Shown in pieces: positions 22,756 through 34,992 of a DNA stretch of 64,000 nucleotides. The notes beneath the pieces were generated by a model. That model was given only the letters and a program-made list of their open reading frames with translations. It did no database searches and had not been told where the DNA came from. This stretch comes from Cercophora sp. LCS_1 (taxonomy: Eukaryota > Ascomycota > Sordariomycetes > Sordariales > Lasiosphaeriaceae): assembly GCA_036250225.1 (NCBI GenBank), contig JAPZLL010000031.1, positions 248,001 to 312,000 on the forward strand, given 5' to 3'. Numbering within the stretch: position 1 is the first letter of the stretch; each line of letters begins with the position of its first letter. Both the position numbers and the translations under genes were made by a program.

Positions 22756-25700
22756 ATGGTTCTCACACCACCGCCGCTGCCAACCAGGTTCCCCTGCTGG
22801 GTCAGAGCTGTTTACTCGTGGGGAGGAGAGGTACGTCATAATGATGGGTGAAAGCGTTGCGTTTGTGTTGACAACTCTTGCTACAGTCTAAGCGCGATCT
22901 TGGCTTTATTGAGGGCGATTTGATCGAGTGCCTCAACGCCGGAGATGGGTCGTGGTGGACAGGCAGGCTATGGCGAGACAGACGAGCGATTGGGCTCTTC
23001 CCGTCCAATTTTGTCGAGGTCCTGCCGGACACCTTCCGACCGACAACCCGATCGACTAGTCCTCTACCGGCCAGCAGCACCCCGAGCCCCAAGAACACGC
23101 CCCAGAAGTCGAAGACCTTCAGGAAGCCATTTGAAGCTTATGCGAAAGCGCCTCATTATACCACTGCAAAAATCCCGGAGACATACAAGGACGGCGCAGT
23201 CCGACCTAGGGAGTCGTCAGCCAATTCCTTGAAGCAGGAGAGCTCCCTCAAGCATGAGAACTCGGTGAGACAAGAGCAGCCGCCACGCCAACAGCCGCCG
23301 GTGCGACATGAGAAGTCGTTGCGACATGAAAGCTCATTCCGTCATGAAGCCCCTTTGAGGCACGAGGGCTCATTCCGCCAAGAGAACTCAATCCGACACG
23401 AGAATTCGATCAGACCGGACAGCTCTTACGGGCGTGAGCCCTCCTTTGGTCGCGGGAGCTCGTTCCGACATGATAGCATCAGCTCCGCACGAGCTCCTTC
23501 ACCTTCTCCTATTCCTCCGCCAGCTCCCAGCCACGGCTCCAGAGCGCCTTCTCCTGCCCCGTCCCATATGCCTTATCGCCCTGCGCAGCCGCAGAGCCAT
23601 TATCGCGAGAACCCCGAGAGAGGTGATTCTCCTCCGCCACCGCCTCCTCCACACCGTCACACGGTATCGGCAGCACCTGCCACTCCGAGACACGGCTCTC
23701 ATGGTTCTTACGATGATCGTTTCCATGATGGCAATATCTCTAGGCAAAACTCAAACATGTCGTACAATGCCCCCCCTGCTGGTTACCATACCCCTCGGAT
23801 GCCATCCCCATGTCCCCCCTCCCCTGCTGGAGGCGAAGGCTTGACACCATCGCCGCTCAGGGAAGCCATGGATGACGTGATGGAGCAGCTGGACGCTCTC
23901 GCAGTTCAATCGCCTGGTCGCAGAGCCCACTCTCCGGAACCAGCATTCGATCCCTGGTCTCCGGAATCGTTTGATATGGTTCACCAGCAATCCCGGAAGC
24001 AGCGGGATCACATGCGCCCTCAGACCTCGATGGGTCTGCCACACAACATCGACGAGGGCTACGAGACCTACAGCGGAAGCGGGCAGTCATCGCAAGATCA
24101 CACCTACAACGAGCCTTTCCAGCAAGAAACAGGTTTGCCTCAGCTTAGCAACTACGTAGAGCGCATGGAGACAAGACTCAAGACCATGCACCAGCACAAT
24201 GCCAGCGTTATGGACCTGAGCAGCGCCCCACCGCCCCCCCCGAAGGCACACGGATACGACCGGCCAAAGTCGTCGATGGATATGCGTCCCGCACCGGACC
24301 AGAGACTACGCCACAAAAAGTCGGCTTATGAGGTTGGCCGACAAGTGCTTGAGCGAACCTTTACTACAAAAACTAACTCGACCAGCGCGTCTTCGGGCAC
24401 CCGCAGCACTACGACCAACAGTTCATCAGCGACCCAGAGTACGAACCGGAGTTTGATGAGCGGCATATCCGCCGGTGGCATCAGCGCGACGAGCGCGGGG
24501 AGCTTAGCCCGGAAGAACCAGAGCAGGGCTCAGAGCGCGCTTGGGATGCGGGATCTCGATATGGACCGCCCGGAAACGCCGTTTACCGGGGTTACCTACC
24601 ACAGTAGCCATGCTTCGGGCGACCTACGCTCGAAGTCCCAGATGGGCTTCCACGACGATGCCATAAGTGGGCTGGGAGGTCTTGTGCAACCAGGTCTTGT
24701 GCAACAAAAGCCAAAGAGACAAAACTTCATCAAGAGGATTCTAGAATCGGCCAAGACCGGCGTGGCGAGCACCAGGGGGAACATAGCTACGGCTGGAACT
24801 GTCGCTGGGTCTGGCTCTACAACAGGACTTGCAACATCTGTCTCGGCACCCCTCGGTAGTATATCAGGCGGTTCTCCGACCAAAGGCGTTCGAGATGCAG
24901 CCAGGGAGATGGGTCTAGGAGGCGGCGTGGACTGGGTGCAGGTCAGGAGAGATGTGAATCGTTCTAATTCTTTGAGTCGGAATGAGCGTGTTGAAAGAAA
25001 AGAAAGATGTCAAATGCTGGACTACCCGGCCTTAGACCCCGTGGATGAGTTTTTTGACAGTATGGATGGCGACGAAGGAGCTGACGGGATGCCCATTGCC
25101 GAGCCTACGAACTACCAGGTTATCAATCTCAGTCAAGTGGACAAGAACTCGCGCTTCATCACCAATCTGCCACCACAGACGACAGCAATCACGCTTGCGG
25201 CAACTTATGTTTGCCGACCATACCGCAGTGACGTCCAGAGGCTACGAGCCATCTTCACCTGGGTCTCGGAAAACATTCGGTGGGAAGAAGATTTTGAAGG
25301 ACAAGTCGACAGCCGGCGCGTTCTTCAAACAAAGCGCGGAAGTGCAGAGGAGTATGCCGTTCTCGTCTTGGAAATGTGCGCAGCGGCCGGGCTTACCTGC
25401 GAAATTGTTCGGGGGTATCTCAAAACACCAGGCGAAATCCCCGATGTCAACATTGTGCCACGATCAAACCACTGGTGGAACGCTGTTTTGGTGGATAATG
25501 AGTGGCGAATGATGGATTGCTGTCTGGCCAGCCCATCTTATCCCCGCCGCGGCCAGTATTCGACCTGGAGCAGCTCCAGCGCTGATCCTTGGTGGTTCCT
25601 GGCCCGTCCGACCGAAATTTGCTGGACTCATATTCCGGAGCACCACGCCCAACAGCACATCTGCCCACCTGTTGCACACGAGGTATTGCTCAACTTGCCT

Positions 25701-26606
25701 TGCGCGTGTCCCCCGTATTTTAAAAATGGGCTCCACATGGTCGACTACAACACATCGCTTACACGTATCGAAGACCTCGAAATGGTCCACATCAAGTTCA
25801 ACGTGCCTGCCGATGTCGAGATTGCAGCAGAGGTTGAGGTTCGCGCATACAGCCGTGACTCTGACGGTGACTTCTTTGAGTCAGGGGATGTTGTCAAGAA
25901 GCGCGCGCTCGCACAGGCGGAATGGTTTAATGGCGTCAAACGCTACACTGTCAAGGCTGTCCTTCCTAGTGATGAGGGTACCGGTACCTTGAAGGTGTAT
26001 GCTGGAAAGCGTGGTTTGATGCACAGCATCAAGGATATACCGCATCCGCTTGCGTTCGCTCTCCCCATCATCCACACTGGAGAAAATCCTCCGTACGAGT
26101 TTGTCACGCGGCATCCTACGCCTCACGCCCAACGGCACGACATCTATATCGTCCAACCGCAATGTCAGAAGCTTGCCCTCAACAACACATTTGTGTTTGC
26201 CATCCGCCAGCACCCGAGCTCACTTGGAGCGAGCCCTATGACGCCGTCATCTAATCCCGGAGGTGCTAGTCCCATCCCGTTCTTGCGGCCCAGCAGTGCT
26301 ATGAGCATGACGTCGAGTGCGCAAGGGTCAAATCCAAGCTCAGCAGCGAGCGGAAGCAGCGGGAAGAAACCTGCCAAGCTTGCCATTCAGACCCCCGGTG
26401 GCAAGATCTTGAGACTGATGCGGAAAGAAGAGCGGCGGGGCATCAGTGTTGGCGGCCGGTCGACGGCGGGCGGGGACGACGAGGCTAGCGATGGCGGGAC
26501 ATGGGAGACGATTATCAAATGCTCGGAGCGTGGCGTCTGGCGCGGCCTGGTGCTTGCGGATCGGACAGCCCGGTGGTGTGTTTTTGCGGAGTGGGTTTGC
26601 CAATAA
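22756..26606 (+). CDS. CYK3: Cyk3-type cytokinesis protein (SH3 plus inactive transglutaminase-like domain)
   Basis: Promotes actomyosin ring constriction and septum formation at the division site. Exons 22756-22830 and 22887-26606 around a 56-nt intron (gtacgt donor, acag acceptor) give 1264 residues. The junction lies inside the SH3 domain (about 8-65): AVYSWGGE then SKRDLGFIEGDLIECL, GSWWTGRLW and IGLFPSNFVEVLP. A long disordered region follows with 14 hexapeptide repeats and Pro-rich stretches. The transglutaminase-like domain lies at about 795-910. Where active enzymes carry the catalytic Cys (GxCxGYA), this protein has GSAEEYA, while the His (SNHWWNAVLVD) and Asp (WRMMDCC) positions remain. 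That fits the known non-catalytic role of the domain in Cyk3. The C-terminal region ends with ERGVWRGLVLADRTARWCVF. The start ATG begins MVLTPPPLPTRFP. Confidence 0.93.
23223..23474 (+). repeat. 18-bp tandem repeat encoding 14 hexapeptides in CYK3
   Basis: Fourteen consecutive in-frame 18-bp units encode variants of a hexapeptide with consensus S-S/x-F/L/I-R-H/Q-E. Examples in order are NSLKQE, SSLKHE, NSVRQE, PPVRHE, KSLRHE, SSFRHE, GSFRQE, NSIRHE, NSIRPD and SSFRHD. Units differ at synonymous and non-synonymous sites, so the array is old and diverged. It lies in the disordered region between the SH3 and transglutaminase-like domains. Confidence 0.85.
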
Positions 26607-27452
26607 GGCAAGTGATGTGATTCTGCGCCGCGACGCGATTTGGTTGGTGAATCCTCGGAATTTGGGTTTGATCCGACGGAGCTCTTGCACTTTTCAGCAA
26701 TTTTTTGCGGCCAGGAGTTGGACTTTGGAAGCCTTTGCATCGTTCGGAGAACTAGGATCTGTTTAATGGTTGTTTGAGCTGTTTGATTCATGCGGAAGCG
26801 AGGGCAAAAAGGGCAAAATAATTGCATGCGCCAGGAGTTTCATAGGAGTGTTGGATTATCTTTCTTGTCTTGTTTATACTCATGAGGGCACCGCCGGACA
26901 TATACAGGGTCGTTGGACATGTGTTGGAACGGATGGGATTGGGTTGGCTTTGTGCAGCTGACGCCAGGGGTTTTCTGTACGAAAGGTCTGGTGGGAATCT
27001 TATAGGCGTTTGTGCTCTATCAAATCCTTGCTGCAGGTGTTGAATGTGAGGCGGATGACAAACTTTGTTGGTGAGACCCGGCACGCCGAATAGGCAGGTG
27101 CGAGTCCGACCCGGTACCGGCCGGAGACAGCTCGGCATCGGAAGTGACGTCGGCGGGGCGGACTCTTCCGGTTAGTAGGCATGCATAATGCCCCGTCGGC
27201 GCCAGGGAGGATACGCATAAACACACGGCTGGCATGCGATTTTCCTGGTTCTCAGGGTGATTTCTTTTCTTTTGCCATTTTTGCCATCGTTCCCGTCGAG
27301 CATCTGTCTGTCTCAAGTGTGGATCTCCCGTGGCGGTTCCAGGTTTTGCAACCTCAGTCACGCCACTCCAACTCAATCTCATCGCTGTTTCCTTATTTCC
27401 CTCCCTTCATCCAATCTGCACCCTCTGCAACCAAGACAAATAACGACCCAGA
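26607..27452. other. Spacer between CYK3 and CAF16
   Basis: Both genes are on the plus strand. The stretch should hold the CYK3 3' UTR and the CAF16 promoter. The last 100 bp before the CAF16 ATG are C/T- and CA-rich. No credible gene is visible. Confidence 0.5.
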
Positions 27453-28322
27453 ATGACGACATCACATAACCCGCCCACGGTTCAAACGTTTGACCTCACA
27501 TACACCTTCCCCGACCGCTCCACCGGCGTCCACCACATCTCGCTCGACCTCCCGCCGCGCTCCCGCACCCTCCTCATCGGCGCCAACGGCGCCGGAAAAA
27601 CAACCCTCCTCCGTCTCCTCGCCGGCAAACGCCTCGCCCCAGCAGGCTCCATCCGCGTTGGCGGCGTCGACCCCTTTGCCGACGGTCTCGAGGGCGTCAC
27701 CTACCTCGGCCTGGAGTGGGTTCTCAACGCCATCGTGCGCACGGATATCGGCGTGGACGAGCTCCTGCGCTCCGTCGGCGGCGACTACTACCCGCAGCGC
27801 CGGGACGAGCTAGTCGGCGTGCTGGACATTGACACGGCGTGGCGCATGCACGCCGTCAGCGACGGCGAGCGCAGGCGCGTGCAGCTAGCCATGGGCCTGA
27901 TCCGGCCCTGGACGGTGCTGCTGCTGGATGAGATCACGGTTGATCTGGACGTGTGGAGCCGGAGTCAGTTTCTGGGGTTTTTGCGGCGCGAGACCGAGAC
28001 GCGGGAGTGCACGATTGTGTATGCGACGCACATTTTGGATAATCTGGCTGGGTGGCCGACGCATCTGGTGCATATGCATTTGGGCGGTGTCAAGGAGTGG
28101 GGACCGGCCGAGGGCATGTTGAAGAGGTTGGACGAGGAGGAAGGGGGTCAGGAAGTCGGCAAGGGGAACAGCCGGTTGGGAGAGCTGGTTTTGAGGTGGT
28201 TGAGGGATGATTTGGCCGAGAGAGGGCCTAGGAGCCAACATAGGCGTGGGCCTGAGGGTTGGACGTATAGCGTAACGGGAATCGGCGGATATGGGTTTGA
28301 GCCGAAGGGACCACCTGTCTGA
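27453..28322 (+). CDS. CAF16: CCR4-NOT-associated ABC ATPase Caf16
   Basis: Soluble ABC-type ATPase lacking membrane segments; the yeast homologue Caf16 associates with the CCR4-NOT complex. Single exon, 289 residues, the usual length. Visible motifs are Walker A GANGAGKTT (about residues 43-51), the ABC signature region VSDGERRRVQLAMGL with S-D-G-E replacing the classical S-G-G-Q, and Walker B TVLLLDEITVDLD followed by the switch His in IVYATHILDNL. The central segment DPFADGLEGVTYLGLEW is typical of the Caf16 subgroup. The start ATG (MTTSHNPP) lies in good context just after a CA-rich leader. The gene is convergent with CENP-I, with only 210 bp between stops. Confidence 0.92.
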   Translation: MTTSHNPPTVQTFDLTYTFPDRSTGVHHISLDLPPRSRTLLIGANGAGKTTLLRLLAGKRLAPAGSIRVGGVDPFADGLEGVTYLGLEWVLNAIVRTDIGVDELLRSVGGDYYPQRRDELVGVLDIDTAWRMHAVSDGERRRVQLAMGLIRPWTVLLLDEITVDLDVWSRSQFLGFLRRETETRECTIVYATHILDNLAGWPTHLVHMHLGGVKEWGPAEGMLKRLDEEEGGQEVGKGNSRLGELVLRWLRDDLAERGPRSQHRRGPEGWTYSVTGIGGYGFEPKGPPV

Positions 28323-28532
28323 GGACTCGAGAATTTGTAGATATGGGATGCAAAAAGGGTGATTCAACACTGACCGGGCTTGGGGGATCATTCGGTTGCA
28401 GTTGCATACACTGCTTTATTGGTGCGAAAATGTGGTCAACATTCAACACGGCGTTTCGATAAACTAGGGTATTGATTCAAGATTCATTGATAGACGTAAT
28501 CATCCTCATTCTCATCCAGAAGAGCCTGTGAT

Positions 28533-30887
28533 TCATTGTGCCCTATTGACACCTTTCAGCGTGCTGTACATCAGCTCTGGTACCCCCTTAAGCCCAATCC
28601 TCTCCAAATGGTGTAAAACTCCAGTTCGATACACTTGATATGTCATATGAAGACCACCTCGATTGGATAATTGCGCTAACGAGCTCTGGCTCACTGGCCC
28701 GGCGTGCCTGATACGCAAGCCATCCTCCTCGTCCTCCTCGTCCTCTTTTTCCCTGAAATAGGTAATGGCCTGCAGACAAAACACGGGGGAGTAGGACAAC
28801 CCAAACAACGAGACGAGATTCAGATCCGAGTCCACCACCCGTACATAGTCCTGGAGAATCGGTTCCAGTGATCGCGGGATACGGCAGCCCTGGGCGTTAA
28901 CACCAGAGGCAGCGAATGCCCGGCCACGCCAAATGCAATTGCATAAGTCCATCAGGAACCCGTTGAAACCATTAATTTGCTCGCGCTCCCTTTTAGTGAG
29001 CGAACTGGCCGTTGGCGGCGTCAAGACCACTTCCCAGGTTCTTTTGTACGTCGCGAGGATGTCGCATAAGCGGGACAGGACAAGTATTGAGTTGGAAAAG
29101 TGAATCAGATACACCAATATCGGTGGCGGGATGCTGATCTCGACTTGTGGCAGAACCTCGGGATGTGAGAAGAGTGTTGCGCAGTCTTGGTAGAAATCCA
29201 GAATCGCAAGATGAGCGCCGACAGAGGGCGACGTCTGGCTTAACGTAAGGCAGAGATAACCAACGTGACTGACAAGGTCGTAAATCGAGCCTTGAGGAAG
29301 TGTTTCTGATCGTGTCTCGGCCCGGATGAGCACAGTCCAACGCTTGAGGAGGAGAGTGTAGAATCGCAGGAGCGCCAACTGTGATTCCGGGGTATTGTCC
29401 AGCAACGACTGCTCCAAAGGTAGGAACAGTTGTTTGTAAAGCGCTTTAAAACGTTAGTAACCTTAAGATCACACCTACACACACTATACGCACTCTCAAA
29501 CTCAGCATAGGGAACAAACGCAAGAGTCTCTAGCACTTGCTCCCTCCTCTCCTTGCCATCCCAGTTGGCGAGAAATGTGTCGAAAAACGATACGAGGAGC
29601 GGCGGGAGTGTCTAAAAGCACGGTCAGAAAAACAACGCCGAGGTCTACTGGAAGATTAGTGATACCTTGATGCTCATGGCGTACTCGTGGATGAGCTCAA
29701 GCATATCGACCAACATGCTTGGTTCCGCATCACCACTCTTGACATCACTCAGGCATGACCTTAGCCAATTTCTGATCCGAGAGAAGGCTTCGGCATCTGG
29801 CCGCAGGAGCAGCAACTTCTGAAGCAGAGGGTCTGCCAGGATCGCGACCAGCTGGGTAGGTAATTCAATCTTGTCGAAATTATTGGCAAAGAATTCCGGG
29901 TTATCTACTTCCTCCAGAGTTATAGAATTCTTCGTTCTGTAAGTTGGACTTCCTTCAATTTCAATCGGGCTCTTACCTCCTGAGCATGCTGTGTATACAC
30001 TGCTGGGACGTTGAACGTTCTGGTCCCCCTCATCTGCCGCGCCAAAGCATGGTTGACGGCGAAGCCGTTTCTACCGGTATCGTCCTGCAGCTGAGCGTGC
30101 TGGTGTCTGATTTCTTCCAGTCTCTCCCTCCATTGCAAGTCCGGATGCTTAAAGATCGCTGCCCGTCCTTTGGTAGCATCGCCAACGATGATCTCGGGGT
30201 AGTAGTTTTTGAAGACGCGTAGGAGGCCAATTAGTGCTGGGTCGCTTCCTGTTTTCCGGGCCAAGGTCAATCTGGAAATAATTAGATTACCAGGTCATTG
30301 TCTCCGGCGCTGTCACTCACATTGCCTGAATTCGAAATGGCCGAACGTGCTTCCGTCGAGTAATGAGAGCCAGCAGATGACACAGTTGTGGCCTGATTGC
30401 AGCCGTGTCCAGTAAGTTGAAAAGTACACCGTACGTGCGTGACAGGGTGCTTGCATTTTCCAGCAAATGGTATACCATTACGAGCCACCGGAGCAGGAGG
30501 CCTTGGAGAACGAGAGAGGGTTTGAGATGTCCATGGCCGAGGGCGCCAACAACCCTCAACAGTGCATCATCGTTCACTTTCCCCACGGGATACAGATTCC
30601 GGACCAGAGCGCTCAAGCTTGCTTGGTCCAAGTGATTGCGGAGTGTCAGCAAGTCGACAATGCGACCTAGCTCATCCGGCGAGGCCCCCCTCTCATAGAG
30701 GGTGGCGATGGCCTTCTCGATGGTAGGTTTGATTGAGGTTCCGCGGCGTTTTGCTGGAACCTTAGACGCTGGCTCGAGCGGTTAGCCGGTGGGCTGTCGT
30801 TCTACTTGTTAGCTTTTGCGATTGCTCACCTGTTTCGATGTCGTCCAAAAGACCAATGAGGTCATCAGCCTCCTCAAGAGGCGGCAT
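28533..30887 (-). CDS. MIS6: Kinetochore protein CENP-I / Mis6
   Basis: Inner-kinetochore CCAN subunit, the Mis6/Ctf3/CENP-I family, needed for centromere function. Six exons: 30830-30887, 30321-30768, 29977-30271, 29666-29929, 29485-29611 and 28533-29443. The introns are 61, 49, 47, 54 and 41 nt, and the product is 700 residues in exact phase. Recognisable blocks are LTLRNHLDQASLSALVRNLYP, RPFRIQAILTLARKTGSDPAL, LLRVFKNYYPEIIVGDATKG, IPRSLEPILQDYV and LSYSPVFCLQAITYF. The N-terminus (MPPLEEADDLIGLLDDIE) is short and acidic. An acidic run EKEDEEDEED lies near the C-terminus. The exon 3/4 junction uses a second AG (cgaag) downstream of the nearer cttacag, because only that restores the frame. 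The 41-nt intron before the last exon has a clean ttactaac branch. Confidence 0.9.
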
Positions 30888-33216
30888 GTTGATTGAGACA
30901 GAAGTAAAGCACTTTGGCTCTCCTAGTTTGTTCCTCACTCCACATAGAAGTAGGAATGACGAGAATAGCGCCCATTAGCGCTTGTGCCACTATTCTACAA
31001 AGATGTCATCGGCGCAGGGACAAGTGGACGCGTCGCGGGGCAGCGATATTCAGACGCGCGCCTTCCACATCGGGTAAGAACTCCATTACGTAATGCCGGG
31101 TCCGACACGAAAGCACCTGCTCGTGAGCAGACCAGACTGCCAGTCACTTATTACTGAGTTTGCCCAATTGTCGAGCGTGTAACCTCGAGGCCCTCCGAGA
31201 TTTACGTCTACGTGACGATGCGTTGTCGGTAGTGAGGCACAGTGTCTCTGAACACTGGACCTCTTCTTTTCTCGACAAAGAACCACTGGACGCCACTTCT
31301 CTGTAGGCAGATCACTCGTCCGCCTTTTCAGCGGAAGGAACGGACGAGTCTGGAAGTCTCCCAAAATGGGTCCATGATGCTTTCCCGTTGTCCAGGACCC
31401 GATATCAAAGGCAGTGGCCACCAAGCTGCAAGGCATTGACACCAGTTGCCTCTCGGGTTTGAGAATACCTGCCAAGCACCATCGGAAGTCTTTTCTTCGC
31501 CTCCTCATGTCAAAATCTTTACCGCCCTTCCTCTCGTTTGCCGCCACTGCATGGTAGACCTGTTTGAGCTTGGTGACCTTTCGTCCGGCTCTATTCCGCC
31601 CGCTACTGTCGGGTTGCACAGCAGACGCCGGCTGTAGGTTTGCCCCCGCGGGTTCTCATCTGTCACCTCTCACAGGAAGCCCGGACAGAGAACGACCTGG
31701 TTCTCGACATCGCACAGCGCTGTTGACGTTCGGTCAGTTTATAGGCCGCTTTCCAGAGCCCAATTGGCCTGGCACGGATTGGACTTCCTCTTTTGGTTGT
31801 CCACGTGTAGGTCCTCTTCTCAGCCATGTTCTTTCACCAGTGCCGCCATGGTTTTCCTGTGTTACCTCACCGGCCTGCGCGGCAGAAAGTGCCGAATCTC
31901 GAGCTGTCGGCCCAAAAGCCCGCAGCAGCGAGAGATGGTCAATGCCTCCCATTGTGTGCTACACCCAACATGCCACCGCCCAACGGGGATCGATTGGCAC
32001 CCCAACCCGCAACCGACACTGTGATTCGGAGTGTGTGGTGGTCTCTGCCATCATCCATCAGTCACCTCTCAGCAAATCCTTGTGTCACCATCGAACCTCG
32101 TGTTGAGTTGCACGCCGTTCGCCTGCGTGGTCAGCGGTGGGGTGGCTTTTTTTTTCTTTTTTTTCTTTCCACTTTGGCCTCCTTTTCGCAAGTTCAGCGC
32201 AACACCTGCGGGCTGGGGGACTCTGCAGCGATGGGCGGCCGAGTGACCCACTTTATCAATCCAGCACCTGGACAGTCAACTTGCTTGCACCCTTGGCAGG
32301 AATTGGGACGGTAAGGTAGCGGGGGAGCAATGGCATCATGCACACTGACAGTCAACCGGCGCGCTCCTTCTGTGCAACCAAGGTTACTTTCTTAGACGCA
32401 CACTCAACTATAGCCTGCTCACTATCGGCCAATGAAGCTGACCCCCCACCCAGCTCTTGTCATGCAGTCGCCAGGTCCTCCCAAGGCCTGCCCTCGGTCG
32501 CTTTCGCCGCGCAAATCAACACAGCGCCGCTGAGTTGATACAACCCGCTGCGGCATTGTGTTACATGGGGAGACCCCATTCCAACACCGCACACGGTATG
32601 CCCCTTATATTCCTCCATTCCCCTCCCACTGACCTCGCCCCCAAACACGGGCCAGAGCGGCACTTAAAAAAGCACGATCTGTTCCCAAACCTTCACTGAC
32701 GGATGTGGCAGAAACACATCTGCTTGAATCGTCCATGAGATCACAAGCGCATCCGCTCAGTTTGCGTCAGTGTTGTTGAATGAGGCACTCTGAATTGGCC
32801 GAATCTCCACAGCTCAACCACAGTGCTAAGTGCTGAAGCGCCACACACCCCAGACCCGCGGCTTACCCGATTCTCTCCCTTGGCCGATTTTCCCATTGGC
32901 TCTGATCTCGCCTTTGCTGTTGCTTGGGAGCGGACGGTTTTCCTCCCTGGGGGCGATTGAGGCATCAAAAGGCCGGACACCCCATTAGGGTTTGGGTTGG
33001 TCAATGTCCAGCACTGCTCCTCAGCACTTAGCAGGCGCTGCAGCCACGGATCGTGCGACTTGTGTTGTTCAAGATTCGACTTCACAGAGCAGGCAGTTGT
33101 GAAGACACGTGAACACCAGGATACACGTGTGGGAGAACCCGGTCAGGAAATGCAACATCGCCTGTAGCTCATTGACGGTAGGCTAGCCCCACGCTCTTTG
33201 TTGAAACGGGGCCAGT
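30888..33216. other. Intergenic region between CENP-I and the GNAT gene (2.3 kb)
   Basis: Divergent arrangement, so it should hold both promoters. Near the CENP-I side, 31003-31306 could encode a two-exon small protein (see findings). The rest shows T-rich tracts, for example about 32148-32170, and no frame I can assign. Nothing in it resembles the GH3 catalytic barrel that would be expected if the downstream gene were a full-length GH3-GNAT protein. Confidence 0.45.
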
Positions 33217-34992
33217 ATGCTAACATTTTGGGATAGGCGGATCACAACCAAGATGAGCTTTTCAGGTTTTACACTTGGTGGAGCGAGTCCAAAGGCTGCG
33301 AGCAGCTTCGTTGCTCACAATCTGCTCAAGGCGGAGACTAGAGTCCGGACAGGCGTCGTGGTTCATCAGTCACAACCTTACCTTCCGCTGTCAAAGTTGC
33401 TGAAAGATGGAGACATCATTCTTCTCCTGACGCCTGGAATCGCACCCGAGGCGGTCGGCATTCGAAGTAGTCCTCAACCCCCCCCGACTGACCCATTCGA
33501 GCCTCTTGGAAGAGCCCTGGCTCGGCACCACCCATGGATTCGCCATGTCCCATACCTACCACGCAATGGAATCACCGGCACTCATGTGGTTCATATCAGA
33601 CTTGCCGCGGTCGTAATTTTCGTGATTTCGGGTCCTCCACGCCACGGACAACCCTCGCAAGTCGCCATGGCTGAAATTACACGCAGTATTTGCGAGCATC
33701 GACCACAAATCATCGTTGCCTGTTGTGACCTGCGGGAGCTGGGTCCCTTGGAGACAACATTTCCCGCCATTGTTCAGGTACCAGACTACTCGCCCCCTGA
33801 GCTGGAGGCTGCTGCGGATGTTTTGTTCGGAGAACCCCGAAGACCAACCACCGGTCCCAACCTCCAGAACTTGATACTGGCGCCCAAATCGTGGAGCTGC
33901 GAGACGTGGAATAGGCAGCGCGACCTTACAGGAGCTTACGACCTGTGGCGTCAATGTATTCCCAAACGTTTTCACCTTGAACAGTTTCCCTTCCAGGCAC
34001 TGCTTTGCCGCGATGGCTACGCAATGCACTATGTTGTCCGAGAGCCCGAGAGTTCGGAGTTGATTGGATTCTGCGCCGTCTACACCACCTATGCAAATAG
34101 CGATAATGAGCAGCTGATCGGATCGATCGCGGCGATTCTTGTGCGACCCTCCTACAGACAGCGCGGAGTCGGCCTCAGCCTTCACAACCACGCACTCAGC
34201 CAACTGAGGAAAATCAGAGGCGTTTCCAGAATCCAATTAGGAAGTGCCTTCCCTAGACTTCTATATGGACTGCCGGTGGACAGTCCTTGGGAAGACTGGT
34301 TTCGCAGACGTGACTGGCGAATAAACCCACGATCTTCAGAGCCAGGCACAGGGCAAGAGGCTTGTGATTGGTTCCTAAGGTTTGAGGACTGGCCCGCGAC
34401 GGGGCCGATGCCCTCGGGCCTCAGTTTTCGAGCATGTGACTTCCACGAGTTCGACATGGTTTTGAACATCATATCGCGGGAGTCGGGACGGAAGGAGAAC
34501 CTTGGTTGGTATGACCAGTACGCCAAGTTGGCCGACACTATCAACGTGCGCGATATCGTGCTTGGCTTTGAGGGGGATACGATCGTTGCAGCCGCCATCA
34601 CTTACTTCAAGAATAACGGGAGCCCCGTTGGGGATGATCTCCCCTGGGCCACGACGATTGGGGACGATGTTGGGGGAGTGACATGTATATGCATCGCCGG
34701 TACGTACAGTGTCGGTTTTGGCCACCACCCGCTCACTTCATAACAGACGAGAGACCCAACATGGCGATACCCGGGAGTACGATTATGATCAGGATGCTCG
34801 ACAGCTGCATTCGTGCCCTCGCAACCAACGGGATGCGCAAGTTGTTCATTGACGCAATGAAGGGTGGGGATCAAGGCTTTCAGGAACTGGGTAGGTGTTT
34901 GACCAATTCTGAACGTGCTTGATATCTGTGCTGATGCCGCGCTAGGCTTCCAGAAGTGGGCAGCGTATAGAGAGGTCTGGCGAAACGTTTGA
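33217..34992 (+). CDS. GNAT-family acetyltransferase with a residual GH3 C-terminal module
   Basis: Exons 33217-34699, 34747-34890 and 34946-34992, with introns of 47 and 55 nt, give 557 residues in phase. The ATG at 33253 (MSFSGFTLGG) would give 545. Residues about 45-215 resemble the C-terminal part of the GH3 module found in fungal GH3-GNAT fusions such as Ngs1, an N-acetylglucosamine sensor: HQSQPYLPLSKLLKDGDI, ILLLTPGIAPE, PLGRALARHHPWIRHVPY. The catalytic barrel that should precede it is absent. A GNAT fold follows, with acetyl-CoA loop RPSYRQRGVGLSLHNHAL at about 310-330 and the family signature GSAFPRLLYGLPVD. A second GNAT-like half runs to the end, including WAAYREVW. I infer a truncated paralogue, or a distinct short subfamily, that has lost its sugar-binding domain. 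A ctaac followed by aag upstream of 33253 could also mark an acceptor. Confidence 0.75.

Noticed and set aside
33556..34236. 226-codon minus-strand frame inside the GNAT gene
   Set aside because: Antisense shadow of a well-supported GNAT reading frame.
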